42,342 nt of DNA. Source: Fidelibacterota bacterium. GTDB lineage: Bacteria > Pseudomonadota > Alphaproteobacteria > Rhodospirillales > Rhodospirillaceae. The DNA is taken from contig CAMDOZ010000009.1 in assembly GCA_945903705.1 (NCBI GenBank), positions 1 to 42,342 of the forward strand, given 5' to 3'. The translations under genes were made by a program, and so were the position numbers. Numbering within the stretch: the stretch's first letter is position 1; every line of letters starts with the position of its first letter. The notes beneath the pieces are model-generated. The model was given only the letters and a program-made list of their open reading frames with translations, made no database searches and had not been told where the DNA came from. Shown here piece after piece: positions 1-10,318 of this stretch.

Positions 1-311
1 ATCGATTAATTCGATCATAGTTCCATAAATAATTCGTTTGTTCGATATATTGAGGCGCCGTAAACCTTTTGGCGTTCCCCGCGTTCTGGGGGCCCAGACT
101 GAAAGGGTCCTTTACCGATGATCCCGCACTTGCCCCGTCCCGCCCGCTCTCATTCAGGCGCCATCGCCCGCACCATGCGCCGCCTGAAGAAGGGCGCCGA
201 CGAGGTCGGCCAGGAAAAGGTGAAGCAGCCGAAACGGCCTTCGAACGCCTTCAATGCGCTTCAGGATCTTACGCCGCGCACCGCATTCGCGGGTGCCGCG
301 CCGGATAGCGA
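1..311. other. no supported gene; AT-rich edge then GC-rich filler
   Basis: The first 60 bases are clearly more AT-rich than the rest and begin with a short inverted repeat (ATCGA-TTAAT-TCGAT, 1-15). This could be the end of a promoter region for a gene outside the window. From about 70 to 311 the GC content returns to the local norm. Two short plus-strand reading frames (69-308 and 118-315) overlap in different frames. Neither has a convincing ribosome binding site or a recognisable domain, so I do not call either one. The 118-315 frame would give a short basic, Arg/Lys-rich peptide and is the less unlikely of the two. Confidence 0.4.
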
Positions 312-961
<650 letters not shown>

Positions 962-965
<4 letters not shown>

Positions 966-1654
966 GAGAGCCGCACTGTGCGGATGCGCCGCTCGACCCA
1001 TTCTGCGCCAACGATGGCGACCAGCGAGACCAAGACAGAAAGAATGGCGAGGCGCCAGGCCGGACCGTCGCCGCCGGGAGTCTGGAGAAGACTGTAGATC
1101 GCAATCGGGAGCGTCTGGGTTTCGCCGGGGATGTTGGAGACGAAGGTGATGGTGGCGCCGAATTCGCCGAAGCTTTTTGCAAAGGAAAGGATCGCGCCCG
1201 CCATGACACCGGGAAGCGAGAGCGGAAGGGTGATGGTGAGGAAAGCCCACCATCGCCGCGCGCCCAGCGTGCGTGCGGCGAGTTCCAGACGGCGGTCGAC
1301 CGCTTCAATGGAGAGGCGCATGGCGCGCACCATGAGCGGCAGACCCATGATGCCGGCCGCCAAGGCCGCGCCAGTCCAGCGGAAGGCAAAGGTGATGCCC
1401 AGCGTCTGTTCGAAGAATTGCCCGAGCGGTCCTTGGCTTCCAAAGAGCATGAGAAGCACAAGGCCGGTGACGACCGGCGGCAAGACGAGCGGAAGCAGGA
1501 CGAAAGCGTTGACCAGGCTTTTGCCAGGGAACTCGCAGCGCGCGAGGAGATAAGCGAGACCGAAGCCCACGGGCAGGCTGGCCATCATGCTAACCAAGCC
1601 CACCTTCACGCTGAGGCGCAGGGCTTCAAGCTCTGCCGGTGTGAGGTCGAACAT
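962..1654 (-). CDS. modB: Molybdate ABC transporter permease ModB
   Basis: Membrane channel of the molybdate importer, 230 residues, the usual family length. It is strongly hydrophobic with about five predicted membrane segments. The cytoplasmic EAA loop that docks onto the ATPase is visible as GLPLMVRAMRLSIEAVDRR followed by LELAARTLGARRW, and the following SFAKSFGEFGATI stretch is typical of ModB. It starts 9 bases after the modA stop and its own stop overlaps the modC start by 4 bases, so the three genes are one transcription unit with coupled translation. Confidence 0.93.
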
Positions 1655-1663
1655 GGGCGCCGA

Positions 1664-2413
1664 TCACCGCGTTGCGAAGCCGTATTTGCGATAGACCGCT
1701 TTGGCGGGTTCGCTGAGGAGAAACGTGTGGAAGGCGCGCGCCGCGGGGCCGTCGTTCTTGGCGATGATCGCAACCGGGTAGGAAATTGGCGGGTGGCTGT
1801 TGGCGGGGAAGGTTCCGGCGACGTCGACCTTGCCCGTGAGCGCCGCGTCGGTCGCGTAGACGATACCGGCGGCGGCTTCCTTGCGTTCGACGAAGGTGAG
1901 GGCCGCGCGCACGTTGTCGGCGCGCACGACCAAAGGCTCGACGGCCTTCCACGCGCCAAGGAATGTGAGCGCGGCCTGCGCATACCGCCCGGCCGGCACG
2001 GCGGTGGGATCGGCGAGCGAGAGCTTGCGCCCCTTGAGCGCGCCGGCGAGATCGAAGTTGGGTCCGATGGTCACGCCGAGACTCTCACCCTTAGGAACGG
2101 CGAGAACCAGACTGTTGCCAAGGAATGAGACGCGCGACGTGGCGTCGATCAGTTTCCGCGCGGCGAGATAGTCCATCCATTCCTCGTCCGCCGAGACGAA
2201 GAGCGCCGCGGGCGCGCCGTTTTCAATCTGCCGTGCGAGCGCCGAGCTGGCCGCGAAGGAAAAGACCGGGGCGGTGCGTCCGGTCGCCGCATAGGCTTTG
2301 CCGACATCGTTCAGCGCTTCAGTGAGACTGGCCGCCGCGAAGACGACAAGCTTGTCCTGCGCCTGTGCAGGCGCGGAGAGAAGAACTAGCAGGACGTGAA
2401 GATAGCGCAACAT
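1664..2413 (-). CDS. modA: Molybdate-binding periplasmic protein ModA
   Basis: Captures molybdate (and usually tungstate) in the periplasm and delivers it to ModBC. It has 249 residues, close to the family norm. A signal peptide covers the first 18 or so residues and ends in a plausible AQA cleavage site. The mature protein opens with KLVVFAAASLTEAL, the hallmark beta strand and oxyanion-binding loop of ModA. It is the first gene of modABC. No molybdenum-responsive regulator is seen nearby. A two-subunit molybdenum hydroxylase lies at 18949-21560, so the imported metal has a likely use in the same region. Confidence 0.93.
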   Translation of the reverse strand: MLRYLHVLLVLLSAPAQAQDKLVVFAAASLTEALNDVGKAYAATGRTAPVFSFAASSALARQIENGAPAALFVSADEEWMDYLAARKLIDATSRVSFLGNSLVLAVPKGESLGVTIGPNFDLAGALKGRKLSLADPTAVPAGRYAQAALTFLGAWKAVEPLVVRADNVRAALTFVERKEAAAGIVYATDAALTGKVDVAGTFPANSHPPISYPVAIIAKNDGPAARAFHTFLLSEPAKAVYRKYGFATR

Positions 2414-2461
2414 GCGCCAACTATAGCCTCGATATATCCGGGTGGATAGTTCGTAGAGGCG

Positions 2462-2887
2462 TTAGATAAGGCCCAATTTTCGCAGCTCGCGCTGCATTTC
2501 CTTGGTCATCTTGGGGTCGACGAAGGTCTTCTTGCGGGCCTTCTTGATGTCGGGCGGCGCATCGTCGCCTTTGAGGTAACGCCAGCCCTGGAACGCGCGC
2601 CGATGGGTCGGCTCCACCAGCACGTGATCGGGACTGAGCTCGATCAGACATTCGGGTTTGCCATCCCGTTTGCGCGTGTGCAGCTTCAAGACCTTCTGGC
2701 GCACCATGATATAGCCGCCGATGACCCAGTAGAGCGAACCGCCCTCGATGAGCTCGTCGGCCTGGCGCGGGGCGTTGCGCGTGCGGCAGCGCGGATTGCC
2801 GCTGGGGAGCCGCAAGGTTTTCTGGACTTTGATGAGATGCTCGACGTCGTCGATACCTACGGCGAGCTTGATGATGTGGAGCGCCAT
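2462..2887 (-). CDS. DUF1489 family protein
   Basis: A 141-residue cytosolic protein beginning MALHIIKLAVGIDDVEHL, which matches the start of DUF1489, a family of unknown function I know mainly from alphaproteobacteria. The frame is open for 25 further codons upstream, but those are Arg-rich and unlike the family, so the ATG at 2887 is preferred. Other visible features are a conserved-looking core (GSLYWVIGGYIMVRQKVL) and a basic C-terminus (KKARKKTFVDPKMTKEMQ). The gene lies downstream of a strong stem structure at 2925-3065 and upstream of modA, all on the same strand. No biochemical role can be inferred from the sequence. Confidence 0.75.
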   Translation of the reverse strand: MALHIIKLAVGIDDVEHLIKVQKTLRLPSGNPRCRTRNAPRQADELIEGGSLYWVIGGYIMVRQKVLKLHTRKRDGKPECLIELSPDHVLVEPTHRRAFQGWRYLKGDDAPPDIKKARKKTFVDPKMTKEMQRELRKLGLI

Positions 2888-2924
2888 GGGCTTAAGTAAA
2901 CGCGCCCGCGCTTTCCGATCAAGT

Positions 2925-3065
2925 GGCGAACGGCGAGCAGGCCTTCTGGCGCGGCGTACCAATCCGTCGTGCTGACAGAAAAATCCACCGGCAAAGCCGG
3001 CCTTTTTAGGTGCGCGCCTTCGCGCGCGGGGTCACAGGACCTTCCCCTGTGGCCCGCCGTTCGCC
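2925..3065 (-). ncRNA. Candidate structured RNA, possibly 6S-like
   Basis: The ends of this 141-base stretch pair perfectly. GGCGAACGGCG at 2925-2935 matches CGCCGTTCGCC at 3055-3065, and the stem continues as GGCC (2940-2943) with GGCC (3051-3054) past a 4-base bulge. Inside are two or three small hairpins (ACAGG...CCTGT near 3033-3050, GCGCGC...GCGCGC near 3012-3027, CCGGC-AAA-GCCGG near 2989-3001). Read on the minus strand, the 5' GCGGGCC and 3' GGCCTGC elements resemble the closing region of 6S RNA, which has a similar long interrupted stem. The classic zapA neighbour is missing. The inner CCGGC hairpin with flanking T/A runs could instead be an ordinary terminator for the methyltransferase gene. 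Confidence 0.35.
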
Positions 3066-3099
3066 GATTCATTAACGCGCCGGGCCTATTTCCAGTTGC

Positions 3100-3678
3100 C
3101 TAACCGGCAGGTTGCAAATGGACCGGCGCGGTTCTCCTGACCGCACAGAGGCGCTGGCGTACGGCGGGGCGCGGTTCGCGTTCCTCGCCGTGTTCATAGG
3201 CGACGATGTGAAGATGATCGGAAAAGGCGCGCAGGAGTTCGCCGGGGGCTAGGAGGAAATCGGGATTGCGCGGACGGCCCAGCTTTTCGTTGCCCCGGCC
3301 GAAGGTCTCGAAGATGAGCACGCCTCCGGGTGCAAGGCTGCGCACCAGATGAGGGAAATGCGGGCGGTGGAGATAGTTCGTGACCACGATGGCGTCGAAG
3401 GCTTCGGCAGGAAATGGCCAGGCGCCGGTTTCGAGATCGACGGCGAACACCTCGATCCCGGAGGCATCGGTGAGACCGGTTGTATCAATGTCCGCCGCGG
3501 TGACGACATAGCCCATGGCGGACAGGGTGCGCGAATGGCGCCCATGACCCGCGGCCACGTCCAAAACCCGCCCGCCGCGGCGAATCAAGTGAGCCCAGCG
3601 GAGCACCCAGGGTGACGGGGCAATAGAAGGGTCCGCAGAACGGTCGAAACTCGGCATCGGGCGAGTATAGACGGGCAT
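3100..3678 (-). CDS. Class I SAM-dependent methyltransferase
   Basis: A small methyltransferase of about 192 residues. Motif I for AdoMet binding is clear (GRVLDVAAGHGRHS, near residues 36-49), followed by an acidic residue after beta strand 2 (VVTAADID) and the DAIVVTNYLHRP segment that stands at motif II/IV. A LAPGGVLIFETFG strand matches motif III of the fold. Substrate cannot be told; the fold resembles small tellurite-resistance/UbiE-like enzymes. Start is uncertain: ATG at 3678 has a weak GGAA upstream, ATG at 3657 is equally plausible, and neither has a strong ribosome site. It stands alone, with mutA diverging on the other side. Confidence 0.75.
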   Translation of the reverse strand: MPVYTRPMPSFDRSADPSIAPSPWVLRWAHLIRRGGRVLDVAAGHGRHSRTLSAMGYVVTAADIDTTGLTDASGIEVFAVDLETGAWPFPAEAFDAIVVTNYLHRPHFPHLVRSLAPGGVLIFETFGRGNEKLGRPRNPDFLLAPGELLRAFSDHLHIVAYEHGEEREPRPAVRQRLCAVRRTAPVHLQPAG

Positions 3679-3787
3679 TTTCCGGCCTGGAGCCCCCACA
3701 TTTCGGCAAAGCTGGCCGTGCGCCCCCTGCGTTTGACGGGAGGGGGTCCATCACCTAAGAAAAACCCCAGTTTGATACGATTTCCTT

Positions 3788-3795
3788 GGGGAGAG
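3788..3795 (+). promoter_or_regulatory. Ribosome binding site supporting a TTG start for mutA
   Basis: GGGGAGAG sits 4 bases before the TTG at 3800. No ATG or GTG with a comparable site occurs near the protein's N-terminus, so this site decides the start. Confidence 0.65.
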
Positions 3796-3799
3796 ACTG

Positions 3800-5842
3800 T
3801 TGGCGACAGGGACAGGTTCAGCACCGACAGGTTCAAGTGGCGCGACGCTGGCGCTTGCGGGCGATTTCCCGGCGGCGAGCGACGAGCAGTGGATGAAGCT
3901 CCTGGAGAAGGTGCTGGCGGGCGCCCCGTTCGAGAAGAAGCTTGTCTCCAAGACCTATGACGGCCTCTCCATCCGTCCCCTCTATACCCGCGCCGACTGG
4001 GCCTCGCATAACGATCCGTCGGGATTGCCGGGCGGCGCGCCCTTCGTGCGCGGCGGCACGGTGCTTGGGAGCGCGCTCAATGGCTGGGACGTCCGCCAGG
4101 CGCACGATCATCCGAACCCTGCCACCGCGAACAAGGAGATTCTCGAAGATCTCGAGAACGGCGTCAGCTCGATTCTCTTGAAGCTCGACGTCGAGGGTAA
4201 AACTGGCGTCGCAGTTCAATCGCTCGCCGATCTCGAAAAGACGCTCGACGGCGTCATGCTCGATCTCGCGCCGGTCGTCCTCGATGGTTATCCCTCGCTG
4301 GTATTCGCCGCCTACCTGATCAAGCTTCTCGAGAAGCGCGGCCAGACAAAGAACTTCGCCGGCAACTTCGGTCTCGACATCCTCTCGGCTTTTGCGGCGC
4401 GCGGACGCATCACCAGCGATCCGGACACGGCGCGCGCGCGGATTTCGGACCTCGCGGTCTACACGGCGAAGAACCTTCCCAAGGCGCGCACCTATCACGT
4501 CATGTCGACGGTCTACCATTCGGCCGGCGCTTCGGAGGCTCAGGAGGTGGGTCTGGTGCTTGGCGCTGGTGTCGAATACCTGCGCGCCATGCTTGACGCA
4601 GGCCTCGACATCGACGGCGCAACGAAACAGATCGCCTTCACCGTGACGGCGGATGCGGACCTATTCCTGACGGTCGCGAAAATCCGGGCCCTCCGGAAGA
4701 TGTGGGCGCGGGTGACGGAAGCTTCCGGAGCCAGCGTCGAGAACAGAAGCGCCTCGGTGAGCGCCATCACGGCGCCCCGCATGATGAGCAAACGCGATCC
4801 TTGGGTGAACGTGCTGCGTTCGACCGTCGCCTGCTTCGGCGCAGGGATTGCGGGCGCCGACGCCGTGACGGTGTTGCCGTTCGACAGTGCGCTGGGACTT
4901 TCCAGCGACCTCGCACGGCGCATCGCGCGCAATACGCATGTGGTGCTTCAGGAAGAGTCGGGCATTGGCAAAGTGGTCGATCCAGCCGGCGGCGCCTGGA
5001 TGTTCGAGAAGCTGACGGACGAAATGGCGGACAAGGCCTGGGCCTTCTTCCAGGAGCTCGAGCGCCAGGGCGGCATGACCAAAGCGCTGATGGCGGGATT
5101 CGTCTCCGCTAAGATCGCGGGCGTACAAGCCGAGCGGGCGAAGAACCTCGCGCGCCGCAAGGATCCCATCACCGGGGTCAGCGAATTTCCGAACGTGCAT
5201 GAAGCACCGGTGAAGACGCCGGTTGCGGGGCCGAAGAAGGCAGCACCTCCCGCCGGCAAGACTTTGACCTTCCCGGCGCCGGGTGGCGGCAAGCTCATGG
5301 AGGCCTTTGTCGCATCGGCGGCCGAGCCGGTTTCCAGCTACGTCGCCGCATTGAAGGGCGGCACGGGAGCTTCCATCACGCCGTTCCCCGACCTTCGTCT
5401 CGCGCAGGACTTCGAGCGGCTCCGCGATGCCGCCGACGCCTTCAAAGAGAGCTACGGCCAGCGGCCCAAAGTATTCTTGGCCGACATCGGCACCATTGCC
5501 GAGTTCACTGCGCGCGCGACCTTCGCCAAGAACTTCTACGAAGCGGGCGGTTTTGAAGCCGTGGCCGGCGCGGGCGGATATGACGCGGCGGATATTGCCA
5601 AGGACTTCAAGACGAGCGGCGCGAGTTTCGCAGTGATCTGTTCGACCGACGCTGTATATGCGGAGCACGCCGCGAACCTTGCCAAGGCGCTGAAGGACAC
5701 CGGCGCCGTTACCGTGCATCTTGCCGGCCGCGGCGGCGACCTCGAAGCCGCACTCAAAGCCGCGGGTGTCGACGATTTCATTTTCATGGGTTGCGACGTG
5801 CTGGGCGTTTTGAACGCGCTGCACACCCGCGCGGGCAAGTGA
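3800..5842 (+). CDS. mutA: Methylmalonyl-CoA mutase small (beta) subunit
   Basis: Partner of MutB in the heterodimeric enzyme that interconverts methylmalonyl-CoA and succinyl-CoA during propionate, odd-chain fatty acid or Val/Ile breakdown. It has 680 residues. The N-terminal TIM-barrel domain has family segments such as the [14 protein letters not shown] region. The C-terminal flavodoxin-like domain has lost the B12-binding DxHxxG motif, reading [20 protein letters not shown] instead. This is expected for the non-catalytic subunit. A Pro/Ala/Lys linker near residues 470-495 joins the two domains. The start is TTG at 3800. mutB follows after 10 bases and meaB after that, which makes a complete module. 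Confidence 0.93.
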   Translation: MATGTGSAPTGSSGATLALAGDFPAASDEQWMKLLEKVLAGAPFEKKLVSKTYDGLSIRPLYTRADWASHNDPSGLPGGAPFVRGGTVLGSALNGWDVRQAHDHPNPATANKEILEDLENGVSSILLKLDVEGKTGVAVQSLADLEKTLDGVMLDLAPVVLDGYPSLVFAAYLIKLLEKRGQTKNFAGNFGLDILSAFAARGRITSDPDTARARISDLAVYTAKNLPKARTYHVMSTVYHSAGASEAQEVGLVLGAGVEYLRAMLDAGLDIDGATKQIAFTVTADADLFLTVAKIRALRKMWARVTEASGASVENRSASVSAITAPRMMSKRDPWVNVLRSTVACFGAGIAGADAVTVLPFDSALGLSSDLARRIARNTHVVLQEESGIGKVVDPAGGAWMFEKLTDEMADKAWAFFQELERQGGMTKALMAGFVSAKIAGVQAERAKNLARRKDPITGVSEFPNVHEAPVKTPVAGPKKAAPPAGKTLTFPAPGGGKLMEAFVASAAEPVSSYVAALKGGTGASITPFPDLRLAQDFERLRDAADAFKESYGQRPKVFLADIGTIAEFTARATFAKNFYEAGGFEAVAGAGGYDAADIAKDFKTSGASFAVICSTDAVYAEHAANLAKALKDTGAVTVHLAGRGGDLEAALKAAGVDDFIFMGCDVLGVLNALHTRAGK

Positions 5843-5852
5843 GGACGCAGTC

Positions 5853-8048
5853 ATGAACAAAGTTGCCGGCAAGATCCCGAACTTCGCCGACGTCAGCCTC
5901 GCCTCGACGTCCAACTCCGGCGGCCTCAATGCCGCGGAGTGGGAGAAGAAGGCGAGCGCGGCGGCCGGCGGCGCGTTGGACACGCTGACCTGGGAAACGC
6001 CGGAAGGCATTCCGGTGAAGCCGCTCTATTCGAGCGCCGACCTCGAAGGCCTCGACTTCCTCGACACGCGCCCCGGGATCGCGCCGTTCCTGCGCGGGCC
6101 CTATCCCGCCATGTACGTGACGCAACCCTGGACCGTGCGCCAGTACGCGGGCTTCTCCACGGCGGAGGATTCCAACGCCTTCTACCGCCGCAACCTCGCG
6201 GCCGGACAGAAGGGCCTGTCGATTGCGTTCGACCTCGCCACGCACCGCGGCTACGACAGCGACCACCCCCGCGTGGTCGGCGATGTGGGCATGGCGGGTG
6301 TCGCGGTGGATTCCATCTACGACATGCGCACCCTGTTCGACGGCATCCCGCTCCACCAGATGAGCGTGTCCATGACCATGAACGGCGCCGTGCTGCCGGT
6401 GCTGGCGCTCTATATCGTCGCGGCGGAAGAACAAGGCGTGAAGCCCGCGCAACTTCAAGGAACGATTCAGAACGATATTCTGAAAGAATTCATGGTGCGC
6501 AACACCTACATCTTCCCGCCCGCGCCGAGCATGAGGATCATCTCGGATATCTTTTCCTACACCTCACAGCATATGCCGAAATTCAATTCGATCTCGATCT
6601 CCGGCTATCACATGCAGGAAGCCGGTGCGACCGCCGACCTCGAACTCGCCTACACCCTGGCCGACGGCGTCGAATACGCGCGCGCAGGAATGAAAGCCGG
6701 CCTCGGCATCGACGCCTTTGCGCCAAGACTTTCGTTCTTCTGGGCCATTGGCATGAACTTCTTCATGGAAGTGGCCAAGATGCGCGCGGCGCGCCTCTTG
6801 TGGGCGAAGCTGATTAAGCAATTCGATCCCAAGAGCGACAAGTCGCTGGCGCTTCGCACACACTGCCAGACCTCGGGCTGGTCTCTCACCGCGCAGGACG
6901 TTTACAACAATGTGGTGCGTACCTGCGTTGAAGCCATGGCGGCGACGCAGGGCCATACCCAGTCGCTGCACACCAACGCCTTCGACGAGGCTCTCGCGCT
7001 GCCGACGGATTTCTCGGCGCGCATCGCCCGCAACACCCAACTCTTCATCCAGCAGGAAACCGGGACTACGCGCTCGGTCGATCCGTGGGGCGGAAGTTAT
7101 TATGTCGAGCGCCTGACCTATGAGCTGGCCAATAAGGCCTGGGCGCATATCCAGGAGGTCGAGGGCCTCGGCGGGATGACGAAGGCGATCGAAGCGGGAA
7201 TCCCGAAACTCCGCATCGAAGAGGCCGCCGCCCGCACCCAGGCGCGCATCGATGCCGGACGCCAGACCGTGGTCGGCGTTAACAAGTACAAACTGACCGA
7301 GAAAGAGGACATCGACGTCCGCAAAGTGGATAATAGCGCCGTCCGCGGCGCGCAGATCGCGAAGCTGAAGAAGCTCAAGGCCGAGCGCGATCAGAAAACC
7401 GTGGATGCGGCGCTCGCCGCCCTGACCGAAGCGGCGAAGACAGGCACGGGCAATCTGCTCGCGCTGTCGGTGGACGCAGCCCGGGCGAAAGCGACGGTGG
7501 GAGAAATCACCGACGCGCTGGAGAAAATCTATGGACGTCACGTGGCCGAGATCCGTTCGATCTCGGGTGTCTATCGCAAGGAAGTTGGTGCTGCGAACGT
7601 GGATAAGGTTCTGAAGATGGTCGAAGCCTTCGCCGAGAAGGAAGGCCGCCGCCCACGTATCCTGATTGCGAAGATGGGCCAGGACGGCCACGACCGCGGC
7701 CAGAAGGTGATCGCGAGCGCGTTCGCCGACCTCGGTTTCGATGTGGATATCGGGCCTCTGTTCCAGACGCCCGGCGAAGCCGCCAAACAGGCGGTAGAGA
7801 ACGACGTGCATATCATTGGCGCCTCGTCCTTGGCCGCCGGTCACCTCACGCTGGTCCCGGCCCTGAAGGCCGAGCTCAAGAAGCTGGGCCGCGAGGACAT
7901 CATGGTGGTGGTGGGCGGCGTGATTCCGCCGCAGGATTTCGACGAGCTCTATAAAGCGGGCGCGGCGGCGATCTTCCCGCCGGGCACGGTGATCGGCGAG
8001 GCCGCCGTCGGCCTTCTCGAAAAACTCAACGAGACGCTGGGCCACTGA
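5853..8048 (+). CDS. mutB: Methylmalonyl-CoA mutase large (alpha) subunit
   Basis: Catalytic, adenosylcobalamin-dependent subunit of methylmalonyl-CoA mutase, 731 residues, normal length. The barrel domain has substrate-channel segments such as [17 protein letters not shown] and the [13 protein letters not shown] strand. The C-terminal B12 domain carries DGHDRG at residues 611-616, with His613 the predicted lower axial ligand to cobalt, and the later GASSLAAGH and GGVIPPQD loops of the same fold. A GAGGA site precedes the ATG. It is 10 bases after mutA and 3 bases before meaB, so it is co-transcribed. With phaC in the window, the cell may both make and burn propionyl-CoA-derived carbon, but that link is inference. 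Confidence 0.96.
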   Translation: MNKVAGKIPNFADVSLASTSNSGGLNAAEWEKKASAAAGGALDTLTWETPEGIPVKPLYSSADLEGLDFLDTRPGIAPFLRGPYPAMYVTQPWTVRQYAGFSTAEDSNAFYRRNLAAGQKGLSIAFDLATHRGYDSDHPRVVGDVGMAGVAVDSIYDMRTLFDGIPLHQMSVSMTMNGAVLPVLALYIVAAEEQGVKPAQLQGTIQNDILKEFMVRNTYIFPPAPSMRIISDIFSYTSQHMPKFNSISISGYHMQEAGATADLELAYTLADGVEYARAGMKAGLGIDAFAPRLSFFWAIGMNFFMEVAKMRAARLLWAKLIKQFDPKSDKSLALRTHCQTSGWSLTAQDVYNNVVRTCVEAMAATQGHTQSLHTNAFDEALALPTDFSARIARNTQLFIQQETGTTRSVDPWGGSYYVERLTYELANKAWAHIQEVEGLGGMTKAIEAGIPKLRIEEAAARTQARIDAGRQTVVGVNKYKLTEKEDIDVRKVDNSAVRGAQIAKLKKLKAERDQKTVDAALAALTEAAKTGTGNLLALSVDAARAKATVGEITDALEKIYGRHVAEIRSISGVYRKEVGAANVDKVLKMVEAFAEKEGRRPRILIAKMGQDGHDRGQKVIASAFADLGFDVDIGPLFQTPGEAAKQAVENDVHIIGASSLAAGHLTLVPALKAELKKLGREDIMVVVGGVIPPQDFDELYKAGAAAIFPPGTVIGEAAVGLLEKLNETLGH

Positions 8049-8051
8049 CGC

Positions 8052-9074
8052 GTGCGCACGGGGGAAAAGACGAAGACAAAGGGGCCTTCCCTCTCCGCGG
8101 CGGATTATGTGGAGGGCGTGATCTCGGGCGATCGCGCCAAGCTCGCCCGCGCCATCACCCTAATTGAATCGCGCAACGCCGAGCATCAAAAACGCGCGCA
8201 GGAGATGCTGATCAAGCTGTTGCCGCGCACGGGCAAGTCTTTGCGCATCGGCATCAGCGGCTTACCGGGCGCCGGCAAGAGCACGTTCATCGACGCTTTC
8301 GGCACCATGCTCACCGGCCAGGGCCATAAGGTCGCAGTGCTGGCGGTCGACCCAACATCCTCACGCACGGGCGGCAGCATCCTCGGTGATAAGACGCGCA
8401 TGGCGCGTCTTTCTCAGGACGAAAACGCCTTCATCCGTCCCTCGCCCACCGGCGGCACGCTGGGCGGTGTCGCGCGTGCCACCCGCGAGGCGATCCTGGT
8501 CTGCGAAGCAGGCGACTTCGACATCATCCTGGTGGAAACCGTCGGCGTCGGCCAAAGCGAGATCACCGTTTCGGAAATGGTCGACTTCTTCCTGGTGTTG
8601 ATGATCTCCGGCGGCGGCGACGAACTTCAGGGCATCAAGAAGGGCGTGCTCGAGATCGCCGACATGATCGCCATCACCAAGGCCGACGGCGACAACGTGA
8701 ACCGCGCCAAACTCAGTGCGACCGACTATCAGCACGCCTTGCGGATCATCACTCCGATGAATCCCGTCTGGACTCCTCCCGTCGTCACCGTGAGCGCGCT
8801 GGAGAATAAGGGCCTCGACAAACTCTGGGAGAAGGTCGAGCTCTATCGCCGATCCATGAAAGATAACGGCGAATTCGAAACCAAGCGGAAAGCGCAACAA
8901 ATCCGCTGGATGTGGTCGATGATCGACGACCGGCTCATGAGCCGCCTTAGGGCCGACGACAAGGTCAAGAAACTGGCCCAGGACATGGAAAAGAGCATTG
9001 TCGCGGGCAAAGTGACTCCGGCCTTGGCCGCGGATAAGATACTGGAAGCGTTCTGGAGTTCTTTGGGGGGATAA
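8052..9074 (+). CDS. meaB: Methylmalonyl-CoA mutase-associated GTPase MeaB
   Basis: G3E-family GTPase that protects and reloads the B12 cofactor of methylmalonyl-CoA mutase. It has 340 residues. The P-loop is GLPGAGKST at residues 70-78, followed by VDPTSSRTGGSILGDKTRM, a diagnostic MeaB/ArgK stretch, then LVETVGVGQSE (switch region) and the base-recognition motif ITKADGDN. The start is a GTG at 8052, 3 bases after the mutB stop, and no better start is nearby. The C-terminal helical dimerisation arm is present. Fully consistent with a mutA-mutB-meaB operon. Confidence 0.95.
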   Translation: MRTGEKTKTKGPSLSAADYVEGVISGDRAKLARAITLIESRNAEHQKRAQEMLIKLLPRTGKSLRIGISGLPGAGKSTFIDAFGTMLTGQGHKVAVLAVDPTSSRTGGSILGDKTRMARLSQDENAFIRPSPTGGTLGGVARATREAILVCEAGDFDIILVETVGVGQSEITVSEMVDFFLVLMISGGGDELQGIKKGVLEIADMIAITKADGDNVNRAKLSATDYQHALRIITPMNPVWTPPVVTVSALENKGLDKLWEKVELYRRSMKDNGEFETKRKAQQIRWMWSMIDDRLMSRLRADDKVKKLAQDMEKSIVAGKVTPALAADKILEAFWSSLGG

Positions 9075-9079
9075 AGCTC

Positions 9080-9148
9080 ATGATTCGTATCGGACTTCTT
9101 GCCGGACTTCTTTTCGCAGGACCGGCGTTCGCCCAGTCCGATGCGTAG
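9080..9148 (+). pseudogene. Signal-peptide end of the M19 dipeptidase gene, closed by an in-frame TAG
   Basis: ATG at 9080 begins a 22-codon frame encoding MIRIGLLAGLLFAGPAFAQ and three more residues, a textbook Sec signal peptide with an AFA-Q cleavage site. A G-run sits about ten bases upstream. The frame then meets TAG at 9146-9148. The same frame continues without any other stop as LIAKAKAIHDRVIAIDTHVD into the dipeptidase. This is therefore the true start of that gene, broken by one nonsense codon or by a sequencing error (a single base change from CAG, GAG or AAG would do it). Confidence 0.8.
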
Positions 9149-9181
9149 CTCATCGCCAAAGCCAAAGCAATCCACGACCGC

Positions 9182-10318
9182 GTGATCGCCATCGACACCC
9201 ACGTCGATATCCCCTTCGACTTCGGCCCGCCCGCCTACGACATGATGCTGCCGGCGCCCGGTCAGCAGGTGCATATCCCCACCATGATCGAAGGTGGGTT
9301 GGATGTTCCATTCCTGATCGTCTACATGGGCCAGGGCGAGCGTACCGTCGCCGGCCGTGCGAAAGCCACCGCGGAAGCCTTCACCAAATTCGCCGCGATC
9401 CGCAAAGTCACCGACGAGCTCAATACGGACAAGATCGAACTCGCGCTGACAGCGGCGGACGTGCGCCGCATCATCGGGAGCGGCAAGAAGGCGGTCGTCA
9501 TCGGCATGGAGAACGGCTTCTCCATGGGTACGGACATCCGTCTCCTCGACATATTCCACGCCAACGGCGCGCGCTATTTCGGTTTTGTCCACAATGGTCA
9601 CAACGACCTTGCCGATTCCGCACAGCCCAGCCAGCCGCGCAAGGAACCCGCCGCCGAGCACAACGGCCTTTCGCCCTTGGGCAAACAGGTGGTCGAGCGC
9701 CTGAACCAACTCGGCCTCATGGCGGACATCAGCCACGCCTCGATGAAGACGGCCCTCGACGTCCTCGCCCTCTCCAAAGCGCCCATCATCGCCAGCCATT
9801 CCTCGGTGAAGTCCGTCTACGACCATGCGCGCAACTTGAGCGACGAAGTGTTGGACGCCCTGAAACGCAACGGCGGCGTGGTGCAGATCGTGGCCTTCGA
9901 TCCATACCTGCGGGCGGTGCCGCGGGAAAAGACCGAGGCGACCGCGGCCTTGCGCAAGACCCTCGGCATGCAAGGCGGCGATACCAGCAAGCTTTCCCCC
10001 GGCCAGCTTCAGGCCTACCAGACCGAGATGGCCAACATCGAAAGCAGGTGGCCCAAGGCGGGCGTTTCCCACCTCGCCGACCATATCGACTACGCCGTGA
10101 AGCGCATCGGCGTCGACCACGTGGGCATCTCGTCGGACTTCAACGGCGGCGGCGGCATCACCGGCTGGAACAATGCGGCCGAAACAATAAATGTCACACT
10201 TGAACTGGTGCGCCGCGGGTATACGGAGGAGCAGATCGCCAAGATTTGGGGCGGGAATCTGCTGCGTGTGATGGAACAGGTTGAGGCCTATGCCAAACGG
10301 GCCCCCCGGCGGCGCTAA
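9182..10318 (+). CDS. Membrane dipeptidase (peptidase family M19), cut off from its signal peptide
   Basis: Zinc-dependent dipeptidase of the renal-dipeptidase family. Visible motifs in order are AIDTHVDIPFDFG (first metal-binding HxD), GMENGFSMG (bridging Glu), FGFVHNGHNDLADS, ADISHAS (His), IIASHSSVK (His) and GISSDFNGGGG (Asp). Metal ligands look intact. The frame really begins at 9080 with a signal peptide but is interrupted by TAG at 9146. The GTG at 9182 is only the first internal start and would give a 378-residue protein without export signal, beginning right at the catalytic strand and lacking the usual first helix. Such a product may be inactive or misplaced. It is 5 bases downstream of meaB counted from the 9080 start and overlaps the next gene by about 29 bases. 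Confidence 0.85.
   Translation: MIAIDTHVDIPFDFGPPAYDMMLPAPGQQVHIPTMIEGGLDVPFLIVYMGQGERTVAGRAKATAEAFTKFAAIRKVTDELNTDKIELALTAADVRRIIGSGKKAVVIGMENGFSMGTDIRLLDIFHANGARYFGFVHNGHNDLADSAQPSQPRKEPAAEHNGLSPLGKQVVERLNQLGLMADISHASMKTALDVLALSKAPIIASHSSVKSVYDHARNLSDEVLDALKRNGGVVQIVAFDPYLRAVPREKTEATAALRKTLGMQGGDTSKLSPGQLQAYQTEMANIESRWPKAGVSHLADHIDYAVKRIGVDHVGISSDFNGGGGITGWNNAAETINVTLELVRRGYTEEQIAKIWGGNLLRVMEQVEAYAKRAPRRR

Noticed and set aside
3833-4519. A possible regulator gene on the minus strand inside the start of mutA
   Set aside because: The translation is a mirror of mutA codons and resembles no protein family.
9146-9148. Amber codon read as pyrrolysine or other recoding
   Set aside because: TAG is used as an ordinary stop by several genes here and no recoding genes are present in the window.
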